Under the pieces are notes generated by a model. The model did not search any database, was not told the origin of the DNA, and worked only from the letters and a program-made list of their open reading frames with translations. Of a stretch of 37,228 nt of DNA, positions 25,702-33,007 are shown in pieces. A program made the position numbers and the translations under genes. The stretch lies in the NCBI GenBank assembly GCA_013203665.1, contig JABMPU010000132.1, forward strand, positions 1-37,228, written 5' to 3'. The first letter of the stretch is position 1. Each line of letters opens with the position of its first letter. This DNA comes from Armatimonadota bacterium. Lineage in GTDB: Bacteria > Cloacimonadota > Cloacimonadia > Cloacimonadales > TCS61.

Positions 25702-26754
25702 TTATTTTTCTTCTTCACTTTCTTTCAGTTTTCCTAATGGCATAATATAAAGAGGTTCTTCTCCTTTTGTCATATTAATCAGCAATTTTAATTTCAAATC
25801 ATCAAAAGCACCGATGGCAACAGTTCCCATCTTAAGAGAAACACACTGCAAATATACATTTTCCGCAGAATGACCTAAATCCATACACACATATCGTTCC
25901 CGTCCTCGTTCTCTATATCTATCTGTTGTTCGGGGAAAAACTGCAGAATAGACAAGCGCTGCAGGAGCATCTTTAACCCAATCCTGACCAAAGGACGCTT
26001 CATATAATTCTTCTCTTTTATTTTCAGCACTGATTTTTATCAGCTTATGACCTTCTGGCTTATATTTATAAATACCGGCAGGTAAATCAGTAACATCGCT
26101 GGCAACAACATAAATTTCAAGTGGATAAGTAGCTCCGGCAGAAGGAGCTGTTTTCAAACCCCCTCGTAAAAAATCGGGCATTCCATCTTTATATAAAGTC
26201 ACTCCATAAGCTGACCAGAGAATTTGCGAAATTTCCTCAATTGTTAATGATTCATCAGAATAATTTCTGATTGACCTTCTTTTTTTTAGAGCTTTTTCAA
26301 TTGAAGTATTGCTGTCATAATTTGGTTTGGGTAAATCAATTATTGCAGTTTCTTCATGAACTACAGGAAGATTATCCTCTAATTTCATTATTCTTTTTTG
26401 AAGTTTAGCAATCAAATCTTTAAATTGTTCATCTCCTTGCAGGATTTCCAAATCTTTGTCTTCCTGCATCCATTCAACATCGAGCCAACCGTTTTCAATT
26501 GCTTTTTCCAGGTTTTGCAGAGCCTTTTCTTTTTCACCGGTTAATGCCCAGCAACAAGCAGTATTATAAAAATGTTCCATATTCGGATCGCCCATTTTAA
26601 AAGCTTCTTCTGCCAATTCTGCTGCTTTTCTGTATTTTCCTTCATCATAAAATTTTATCGCTTCATTCAGCATTTCATCAAATGATTGTGCCAACAGATT
26701 AAATGATAATAAGATAAAGAAAATAATAAAAAAGATAATCCTTAATTTCTTCAT
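25702..26754 (-). CDS. Exported TPR-nitroreductase fusion, SagB-like
   Basis: The product has 350 residues. The first ~22 are a clear Sec signal (F-F-I-I-F-F-I-L-L-S-F-N-L-L-A-Q). Residues ~25-120 hold two TPR-like helical pairs (A-I-K-F-Y-D-E-G-K-Y-R-K-A-A-E-L-A and A-L-T-G-E-K-E-K-A-L). From ~150 onward is a SagB/ThcOx-type nitroreductase domain: K-K-R-R-S-I-R-N-Y-S, an R-G-G-L-K-T-A-P-S-A-G-A-T-Y-P-L-E-I-Y-V FMN loop and a C-terminal G-T-V-A-I-G-A-F-D-D. Family members bind FMN; SagB-type enzymes oxidise azoline rings in peptides and other members reduce quinones or nitro compounds. An exported FMN enzyme of this fold joined to TPRs is unusual. No azoline-forming partner is encoded nearby. 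Confidence 0.85.
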   Translation of the reverse strand: MKKLRIIFFIIFFILLSFNLLAQSFDEMLNEAIKFYDEGKYRKAAELAEEAFKMGDPNMEHFYNTACCWALTGEKEKALQNLEKAIENGWLDVEWMQEDKDLEILQGDEQFKDLIAKLQKRIMKLEDNLPVVHEETAIIDLPKPNYDSNTSIEKALKKRRSIRNYSDESLTIEEISQILWSAYGVTLYKDGMPDFLRGGLKTAPSAGATYPLEIYVVASDVTDLPAGIYKYKPEGHKLIKISAENKREELYEASFGQDWVKDAPAALVYSAVFPRTTDRYRERGRERYVCMDLGHSAENVYLQCVSLKMGTVAIGAFDDLKLKLLINMTKGEEPLYIMPLGKLKESEEEK

Positions 26755-26842
26755 ATTCTAACTTCCTTTTTGGTAATTAAATCAAAATTCTCTCATATAA
26801 AAGATTAAATGTCTTGAGTTTTTTTATCTAATCTAATGAAAT

Positions 26843-28099
26843 CTAAAACGAAATCCGATAAACCTTCATATTCTTATAATTTTGAGCAGCTTGTTCAAGA
26901 GTAAACACAGTTTTATTCTGCGGTTCAAAAATCTTAATATCAACTCTGCCCGGAGTATAAACCGGGATCATATTCAAAGCATGAGCACCGCCGTCATAAT
27001 TGATGAAACATTCGGCAATCCCCAGTCCGGATTTGTCATCATATGTCACCATCTGAACTGCTTCGGAAAAAAATACTCTGGCAAAATCATCGCAGTCAAA
27101 ACTTTCTGCTGTATATTTCCTTCTGATTTTATAATTATCGATAATTGCCTTAAAGCTCTCAGGACTCATTACAAATAAATTTGCATCGCGTGCTTCATAG
27201 ATACTTCCTCCGGAAGAATCGAGAAGTCCACGTTTTGCTAATTTTTCTTTCAGAAAATCGAGTAAAGCTTTCTTTCCATAAGATTTGCCGTAGATTTTAA
27301 TCAAACCTTCTGCTGTTTCATGTTCTTCGATATCAATTTTTTGTGTCCTTTTTTTGGAAAGACCTATTCCCACTTTGCCTTTACCAAGACCTGAAGATTG
27401 AGCAATTTTTCCTTTTGAAATAACCAAAGCCCATAAATCTTGTCCATAACTTATTCCTGTTATATCAAATCCATCATCCCATTTTTCTTTGATAACCTCT
27501 TTAGGAAAATTCGTTCTGGTGCTCCACGATTGAGTTGTAAAATCAGTACCTTTAGACATAACCAAAGCCCAGACTCCATTTCCATAAACCAGGTTAGTAA
27601 TATCATAACCATCATCCCAGCATTTTTTGATTTCTTTTTCAGGAAAATCGGTTGTTGTACGCCATAGCTGGGTAGAAAAGCCAGTACCTTGTGACATAAC
27701 CACAACCCATACGCCATTCCCAAAAGTAACATCTGTAATATCAAATCCATCATTCCACTTTTTGTTAATGATTTTTTGGGGAAATTTCTTATCTGTCATC
27801 AAAGTTTGAAGAGTATATTTTGAACCTTTGGACATCACTAAAGCCCATACACCATTTCCATAAACTAAATTTGTAATTTCATACCCTTCGTCCAATTTTT
27901 CATTAATTATTTCATTGGGAAAATTCTCTCTGGTTCTCCAAATTTGTGCATTAAACCCGGAGCCTTTGGACATCACAACAGACCAGATTCCATTTCCATA
28001 AGCAAGATGAGTAATATGAAATTCTGCCTTCCATTTTTGATCGATATAATCACTAGGAAAGGTCTGTCCTGTACCGTAAGATTGATCTGAATAAACCAC
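26843..28099 (-). CDS. Five-repeat protein with a possible papain/transglutaminase-like domain
   Basis: The product has 418 residues; the GTG start is set by AAGGAG five bases upstream, and the ATG one base earlier is out of frame. There is no signal peptide. Residues ~6-232 are five tandem units of about 46 residues, each containing F-P-x-x-x-I, W-x-x-G-Y/F-x-I-T and Y-G-N-G-V-W-A-L-V-M-S-K-G. They resemble repeats annotated in some plant kinase-like proteins. The C-terminal ~120 residues have F-D-C-D-D-F-A, G-G-A-H-A-L-N-M and I-F-E-P-Q-N, the Cys, His and Glu/Gln order of papain/transglutaminase-like folds. It may bind a polymer through the repeats and cleave or crosslink a protein; this is inference. 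It lies divergent to the nucleobase cluster. Confidence 0.7.
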   Translation of the reverse strand: MVYSDQSYGTGQTFPSDYIDQKWKAEFHITHLAYGNGIWSVVMSKGSGFNAQIWRTRENFPNEIINEKLDEGYEITNLVYGNGVWALVMSKGSKYTLQTLMTDKKFPQKIINKKWNDGFDITDVTFGNGVWVVVMSQGTGFSTQLWRTTTDFPEKEIKKCWDDGYDITNLVYGNGVWALVMSKGTDFTTQSWSTRTNFPKEVIKEKWDDGFDITGISYGQDLWALVISKGKIAQSSGLGKGKVGIGLSKKRTQKIDIEEHETAEGLIKIYGKSYGKKALLDFLKEKLAKRGLLDSSGGSIYEARDANLFVMSPESFKAIIDNYKIRRKYTAESFDCDDFARVFFSEAVQMVTYDDKSGLGIAECFINYDGGAHALNMIPVYTPGRVDIKIFEPQNKTVFTLEQAAQNYKNMKVYRISF

Positions 28100-28460
28100 A
28101 TTTTCTCCTTTTAAAAGTTATTTTTTTTAAATTTAATAGTTTCTTTCCAATATTATTATTCTAATAAAAAGATCCTCATTTTTTCCTGATTCAAAAGTGT
28201 TTAAATTTTTTGATTGTATGAATGTCAAGGAAAAATAAATTTGACAATATTGGAAGGAAAAATAAAAAAAGGTGTAGATTTTATAAAGGTGAAACCCACT
28301 TTGTTTTCTAAACGTTCAAGGCGAGACAAACAATTTCTAAACGTAAATTTAATTTTAGATGTCTTGTTTCCAAGCCCCAGCTTGGGGACAGTTTAAGATT
28401 CCATTCCCATCCGGCAGCAGTCAGATGGGAACGAGATGCGAAAGATTGAAAGGATGTGTT
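28100..28460. other. Divergent intergenic region with hairpins
   Basis: This 361-bp region separates the divergent repeat-protein and molybdenum-hydroxylase genes. The left half is AT-rich. TTGACA (28241-28246) followed 16 bp later by TAAAAA is a weak promoter candidate for the plus-strand cluster. Two dispersed hairpins follow: CCAAGC/GCTTGG (28370-28385) and TTCCCATC/GATGGGAA (28404-28431). The open frame continues upstream of 28461 only by reading through these hairpins, and AAAGG before the ATG at 28461 supports the shorter start. Confidence 0.5.
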
Positions 28461-31400
28461 ATGGAAAACGTAATTGGCAAAAGAGTCAGGCGCGTTGACG
28501 GCTACGAAAAAGTTACCGGCAAAGCTATTTATGGTGACGACCTCAAATTCCCCGGAATGCTTTACGGAGCTGTTCGCTACACAGATATTCCAGCAGGAAA
28601 GATCACAAAACTCGATATTTCTCATGCAGAGAAAATGCCCGGTGTAAAAGCGATAGGATTGTATAAAGACGTTCCCGGGGAAAAGAAAGTCGGACCTATC
28701 CGCAGGGATTATTTACCTATTGTAAATGATGAAGTTTTCTTTGCTGGAGATGTTTTAGCAGTAGTGGCCGCCGCCGCCAAAGAACAGACTTATGCGGCTG
28801 TGGATGCAATCCGGGTTGAGTATGAACCTATCGAGCCTCTCACCGATATTGAAGAAGCTGTAAAACCTGGTGCCCGCTTGATCCATCCCGAATATAAAAG
28901 TAATATCATGGTTCATTATCCGCTTATTAAAGGTGATGTGGAAAAAGGTTTTACCGAATCCGACAGAGTTATCGAAAGAAAATACCGCACCGGATTTGTA
29001 GAACATGCCTATATCGAACCGGAAACTGTAACAGTCTCTCCCGATCCTACAACAAAAGGATTTAAGGTTTATGGCTCTATCCAGAATCCATTCACCACCC
29101 GCAAGGTTGTTGCTCTTTTCATGGGATTGAAACTGAACCAGGTGAATGTGTTTGGTTCAACTCTGGGAGGTTCTTTTGGTGGTAAAGACGATATAATTAA
29201 TAACATTGCCTGCCGTGCTGCATTGCTGGTGAAACTAACCGGAAAACCTGTAAAAATAACTTACACTCGTGAAGATTCGTTCAAAGAAAGTTATAAACGC
29301 CATCCCTATATAATGAACTATAAAGTCGGTTTTAATAACGATGGCAAACTGAAAGCAATGAAGATAAACATCCTGGCAGACAGCGGTGCTTATTCTTCGC
29401 AAACATTCTTTGTAACCTGGCGTTCGGTGGTTCAAGCAACCGGACCCTACGAGATCGAAAATGTGCTCACCGATATTAAAGGAGTTTACACAAACAATAC
29501 GTACACCGCAGCTTTCAGGGGATTCGGTTCGCCGCAGGTTATTTTTGCCCAGGAATCTCTGATGGATGAAATTGCAGAAATTTGTGGGATTACACCTCTT
29601 GAAATTCGAAAGTTAAACGGATTCAAACAAGGAAGCATCACTGCCAGCGGACAGAAATTATCGGAACATAAAGTATCGTTGCACCAGGTAATCCAGGAAG
29701 CTGTAGAAAGAAGTAATTATCAAGAAAAATCCGAACAATATAAAAAGTCGAATACTGTAAGTAGAAGAAACAAATATGGTATCGGGTTGTCCTGCAGTTA
29801 TCGTGGCTGTTCACTGGGTGCCGAAGGAATGGATACATCTTCTGCCATTGTTTCTGTGCAGGCAGATGGAAGTGTAATCGTGTTCACGGGAGTTAACGAA
29901 AACGGTCAGGGACTTCGCACCACATTTTGCCAGGTAACATCCGAAGTGCTGGGAGTTCCGCTCGATGATATCACTTTCCTGGAACCTCAGACTTCTACGA
30001 TTACAGATGGTGGACCCACCGTAGCTTCCCGCGGTACGATCGTTGGTGGTAATGCTACTATTCAAGCTGCAAATATCGTGAAAGAAAGAATTTTTGAAAT
30101 TATAAAAGACGAACTTAAAGTTACTAAATTGGAAGAAACTGAGTGGAAAAATGGATACATTTATCGCAAAGCCAGGAATCCGGAAATAAAACCTGTGAAA
30201 TTTTCTGATGCTACAGAAAAAGCATATTGGGCAGGAGTTAATCTTTCGGCTTACGGCTGGTTCAAAGGTCCCGATGTAAATTGGGAAGAAGAAACAGGAC
30301 AAGGCAATGCTTACTTCACTTATGTTTACGGCTGCCATATCGTGGAAACTCGCATCGATACTCATACAGGAAAGATCGAGGTGGAGAAGATAACTGCTGC
30401 TCACGATGTAGGAAAAGTTATCAATAGATTAGGTGCGGAAGGACAGATTTTTGGTGGTACTACTCAGGGAATGGGTTATGGAATATTAGAAGATTTTAAC
30501 ATTCAGAATGGCGAAGTCAAATCGCTGAACCTGGATGAGTATCTGATCCCTACTATAAAAGACATCAAAGAGATCGAACCTATTCTGGTCGAGAATCCCG
30601 ATATTTACGGACCTTTCGGAGCAAAAAGTATCGGTGAACCTACTCTGGAATTAACGGCTGCTGCTATAAATAATTCTCTCAGTTTTGCTCTGGGAAAGCG
30701 TTCCTACCAGATTCCATTGACGCTGGAACAGGTATTCCTGGGAAAAAATATAGGTAAGCCTGCCCGGCAGAGTGAAGTGGTGCATGCTTCAAACAAGAAT
30801 AAGAAGATCACACCCCGTTTAAGTAATATTAAAACTTCCTCACCACAAAACCTGGAAGAAGCTCTGCAAAAATTAGTAAATGGAAAATTCATTCCTCTTG
30901 CCGGGGGAACTGATATTGTAGTTCAGGCGCGTCATAAAACCGAATCTTTGAATTTGCTGAATATTTTTTCCTTCCCCGAAATGAAAGGAATCAAAGAAAC
31001 AGGTGATAAAATTACGATCGGAGCAGCTACTACTTTCACGGAAATAATTAATAACGATATTATCAAACGCGAATTTCCACTGTTGGTAAAAGCCTGTTCC
31101 CTGATAGGTTCCAACCAGATAAGAAACAGGGCGACCATCGGTGGTAACATCGTGAATGCTGCTCCCTGTGCCGATTCCGTCCCACCGCTTATCGTTTATC
31201 AAGCGAATCTGCATTTACGTTCTCTGAAAAATGAGCGGATCATTCCAATTTCAGAGTTTATTGAGCGACATTATAAAACTATCATCCAACCTGATGAAAT
31301 CCTTACTGCGATCACAATTTCCAAGCTTCCTGATAAAAAATATTATCACAGTTATTATCAGCTTGGAAGGAGAAATGCAGTTAACATAACCAGGATGAGC

Positions 31401-31712
31401 ATCAGCGTGATGTTGAGTTTTGATGAAAACAATAAGATCGATGAATGTTATATTGTGGATGGTTCACTTTTCAGCAGATCGCAGAGAATTACTGCTGTGG
31501 AGAAAGCTCTTATAGGTAGACCTTTGAATGAGCAAACGATAAGCTCAGCAGAAAAACCATTAGCAAAGAAAATAGAAAGTGAGATCGGTGGACGCTGGTC
31601 TGCCGAATATAAGAAACCTGTTTTTATTAATCTCTTTAAAGATGCATTGGAAGAAATAAACCTTGAAAAAAGAAACTCTGAAAAAGTCTCTTTCAAAGAT
31701 TCTTACATTTGA
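28461..31712 (+). CDS. Molybdenum hydroxylase (xanthine-dehydrogenase type): Mo subunit fused to FAD subunit
   Basis: The product has 1083 residues. Residues ~1-770 are the molybdopterin-binding chain: an a/b-hammerhead start (V-T-G-K-A-I-Y-G-D-D-L), G-G-S-F-G-G-K (near 237), the substrate loop F-R-G-F-G (near 352) and the base catalyst in G-A-K-S-I-G-E-P (E726). Residues ~785-1083 are the FAD subunit (P-L-A-G-G-T-D near 811, I-G-G-N-I-V-N-A-A-P near 892). These parts are usually separate, or fused in the order FeS-FAD-Mo; a Mo-FAD fusion with a separate FeS subunit is unusual. The enzyme would hydroxylate a purine-like ring with water as oxygen donor. The last 11 codons and the stop lie in a 113-bp direct repeat bordering a transposase gene, so the original C-terminus may have differed. 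Confidence 0.92.
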   Translation: MENVIGKRVRRVDGYEKVTGKAIYGDDLKFPGMLYGAVRYTDIPAGKITKLDISHAEKMPGVKAIGLYKDVPGEKKVGPIRRDYLPIVNDEVFFAGDVLAVVAAAAKEQTYAAVDAIRVEYEPIEPLTDIEEAVKPGARLIHPEYKSNIMVHYPLIKGDVEKGFTESDRVIERKYRTGFVEHAYIEPETVTVSPDPTTKGFKVYGSIQNPFTTRKVVALFMGLKLNQVNVFGSTLGGSFGGKDDIINNIACRAALLVKLTGKPVKITYTREDSFKESYKRHPYIMNYKVGFNNDGKLKAMKINILADSGAYSSQTFFVTWRSVVQATGPYEIENVLTDIKGVYTNNTYTAAFRGFGSPQVIFAQESLMDEIAEICGITPLEIRKLNGFKQGSITASGQKLSEHKVSLHQVIQEAVERSNYQEKSEQYKKSNTVSRRNKYGIGLSCSYRGCSLGAEGMDTSSAIVSVQADGSVIVFTGVNENGQGLRTTFCQVTSEVLGVPLDDITFLEPQTSTITDGGPTVASRGTIVGGNATIQAANIVKERIFEIIKDELKVTKLEETEWKNGYIYRKARNPEIKPVKFSDATEKAYWAGVNLSAYGWFKGPDVNWEEETGQGNAYFTYVYGCHIVETRIDTHTGKIEVEKITAAHDVGKVINRLGAEGQIFGGTTQGMGYGILEDFNIQNGEVKSLNLDEYLIPTIKDIKEIEPILVENPDIYGPFGAKSIGEPTLELTAAAINNSLSFALGKRSYQIPLTLEQVFLGKNIGKPARQSEVVHASNKNKKITPRLSNIKTSSPQNLEEALQKLVNGKFIPLAGGTDIVVQARHKTESLNLLNIFSFPEMKGIKETGDKITIGAATTFTEIINNDIIKREFPLLVKACSLIGSNQIRNRATIGGNIVNAAPCADSVPPLIVYQANLHLRSLKNERIIPISEFIERHYKTIIQPDEILTAITISKLPDKKYYHSYYQLGRRNAVNITRMSISVMLSFDENNKIDECYIVDGSLFSRSQRITAVEKALIGRPLNEQTISSAEKPLAKKIESEIGGRWSAEYKKPVFINLFKDALEEINLEKRNSEKVSFKDSYI

Positions 31713-31790
31713 CACTTTCAGAGTAATGATTTAAAGAAACCTTGAAAGTGCTAAACAAGAAGAAGTATTGAAAGCAGCCTTTTCAAGGTT
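31678..31790. repeat. 113-bp direct repeat, left copy
   Basis: This copy differs from the one at 32357-32469 at two positions (111 of 113 identical). It holds the end of the molybdenum hydroxylase gene and two inverted pairs: CTGAAA with TTTCAG (the latter near 31715), and AACCTTGAAA (31738-31747) with TTTCAAGGTT (31781-31790). The RAYT-type gene begins 13 bp later. Confidence 0.95.
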
Positions 31791-31802
31791 TAGGATGAGT
31801 AT

Positions 31803-32350
31803 ATGATTTATCAAGAAGGAAATTTTTATCACGTTTATAATAGAGGTTGCAATAAAGAAAATATCTTTTTGGGGAGAGTGATTATAATATTCTTTTATCA
31901 AAGATGCAAAAAACAAAGGATAAAAAGAATATTGAAATTATCGCTTATTGTCTGATGCATAATCATTATCATTTCTTGCTATATCAAAACTCTGAAAGAT
32001 CTGTCTCAGATTGGCTGAAATCTTTGTTTAGCGGATATGTACAACGAATTAACCGGAAATATGACAGAAGCGGTACATTATTTGAAAGAAGTGCAAAACC
32101 TAAACTTGTTACTAATGATAATTATTTAATTGAATTAATTCATTATATACATGCAAATCCTCTTAAACATGGTTTTGTTATTAGTCCTGAAGACTGGAAA
32201 TATTCAAGTCTTTCTGATTATTTGAATAATGAAGCCAGTAAATTAACGAGCAAAAGAGTCATTTCAGACTATTTTTCTGATGGTTATAGTTATCAAGATT
32301 CTTTCCAAGAATATCTGGAAAGCAAAAAATATGAAGAAGATTTTGAATAA
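31803..32350 (+). pseudogene. REP-associated tyrosine transposase (RAYT), frame-broken
   Basis: The gene starts at ATG 31803 after TTAGGA and encodes M-I-Y-Q-E-G-N-F-Y-H-V-Y-N-R-G, the standard RAYT start. At 31866-31874 (TTTTTGGGG) the frame breaks; continuing in the -1 frame from 31874 gives E-S-D-Y-N-I-L-L-S-K-M and then the rest of the protein to 32350. The HUH motif H-N-H-Y-H and the tyrosine motif Y-I-H-A-N-P are intact, and the combined product would be ~182 residues. RAYTs nick and rejoin single-stranded DNA at REP hairpins. The break may be a lost T (inactivation or sequencing error) or a slippery site, since T-TTG-GGG has the form of a -1 frameshift heptamer. Confidence 0.85.
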
Positions 32351-32356
32351 GTTACC

Positions 32357-32469
32357 CTGAAAAAGTCTCTTTCAAAGATTCTTACATTTGACACTTTCAG
32401 AGTAATGATTTAAAGAAACCTTGAAAGTGCTAAACAAGAAGAAGTATTGAAAGAAACCTTTTCAAGGTT
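32357..32469. repeat. 113-bp direct repeat, right copy
   Basis: Nearly identical to 31678-31790, with two mismatches near the end (GAAAC here, GCAGC in the left copy). It lies 6 bp after the transposase stop and 21 bp before the 2Fe-2S subunit gene. It carries the same 14-mer (32404-32417) and the same AACCTTGAAA/TTTCAAGGTT stem. Confidence 0.95.
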
Positions 32470-32490
32470 AAGTAAAAAGAGGATAGATAA

Positions 32491-32961
32491 ATGATAAATC
32501 TTAAATTCAATGTGAATGGAAAAGATGTTGAAATAACTGTGGATGATTCCTTAAGGCTCTTGGATATTTTGCGTGATGAATTGGGATTAACCGGAACTAA
32601 AGAAGGCTGTGGTATAGGAGAATGCGGTGCCTGCACAGTGATCATGAACGGAGAAGCAGTGAATTCCTGCATGATCTTAGCTGAACAGGTTCAAAACGCT
32701 AAAGTGGAAACAGTTGAGAACCTGGAGAAGAACGAAGTGCTCTCTAAATTGCAGGATGCCTTCCTGGATAATGGTGCAATTCAATGCGGATTTTGCACAA
32801 CCGGCATGCTGATGAGCTCTAAAGCACTTCTTGATAAAAATCCTACGCCATCTGAGGAAGAGATCAAAACCGCTTTGGAAGGAAATCTCTGCCGCTGTAC
32901 GGGATATGTTCCTATTTTGAACTCGGTTAAAGATGCAGTAAAAAAATATCTACATAAATGA
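32491..32961 (+). CDS. 2Fe-2S subunit of the molybdenum hydroxylase
   Basis: The product has 156 residues, the usual length. Two 2Fe-2S clusters are fully marked: a plant-ferredoxin-type set, C40, C45, C48 and C60 (E-G-C-G-I-G-E-C-G-A-C), and the hydroxylase-specific set C99, C102, C134 and C136 (Q-C-G-F-C-T and N-L-C-R-C-T-G-Y). It carries electrons from the molybdenum centre to FAD in the fused chain encoded upstream. The start has AGAGGA at normal spacing. The transposase gene and a duplicated flank separate it from its partner gene, which may weaken cotranscription. Confidence 0.94.
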   Translation: MINLKFNVNGKDVEITVDDSLRLLDILRDELGLTGTKEGCGIGECGACTVIMNGEAVNSCMILAEQVQNAKVETVENLEKNEVLSKLQDAFLDNGAIQCGFCTTGMLMSSKALLDKNPTPSEEEIKTALEGNLCRCTGYVPILNSVKDAVKKYLHK

Positions 32962-33007
32962 CCGAAATATTCTATTAGAACAGAAAATAAATTAAGGTGG
33001 TTTTAAT

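Larger units (their letters stand above)
31678..32469 (+). mobile_element. RAYT-type element with 113-bp direct repeats
   Basis: One HUH transposase gene sits between two copies of a hairpin-bearing 113-bp repeat inside the nucleobase cluster. Removing one repeat plus the gene would leave a simple 3-prime end and leader between the molybdenum hydroxylase gene and its 2Fe-2S gene. The repeats are far longer than normal target duplications; they look like the REP-hairpin flanks of RAYT loci, or a duplication made when the gene arrived. Confidence 0.7.
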
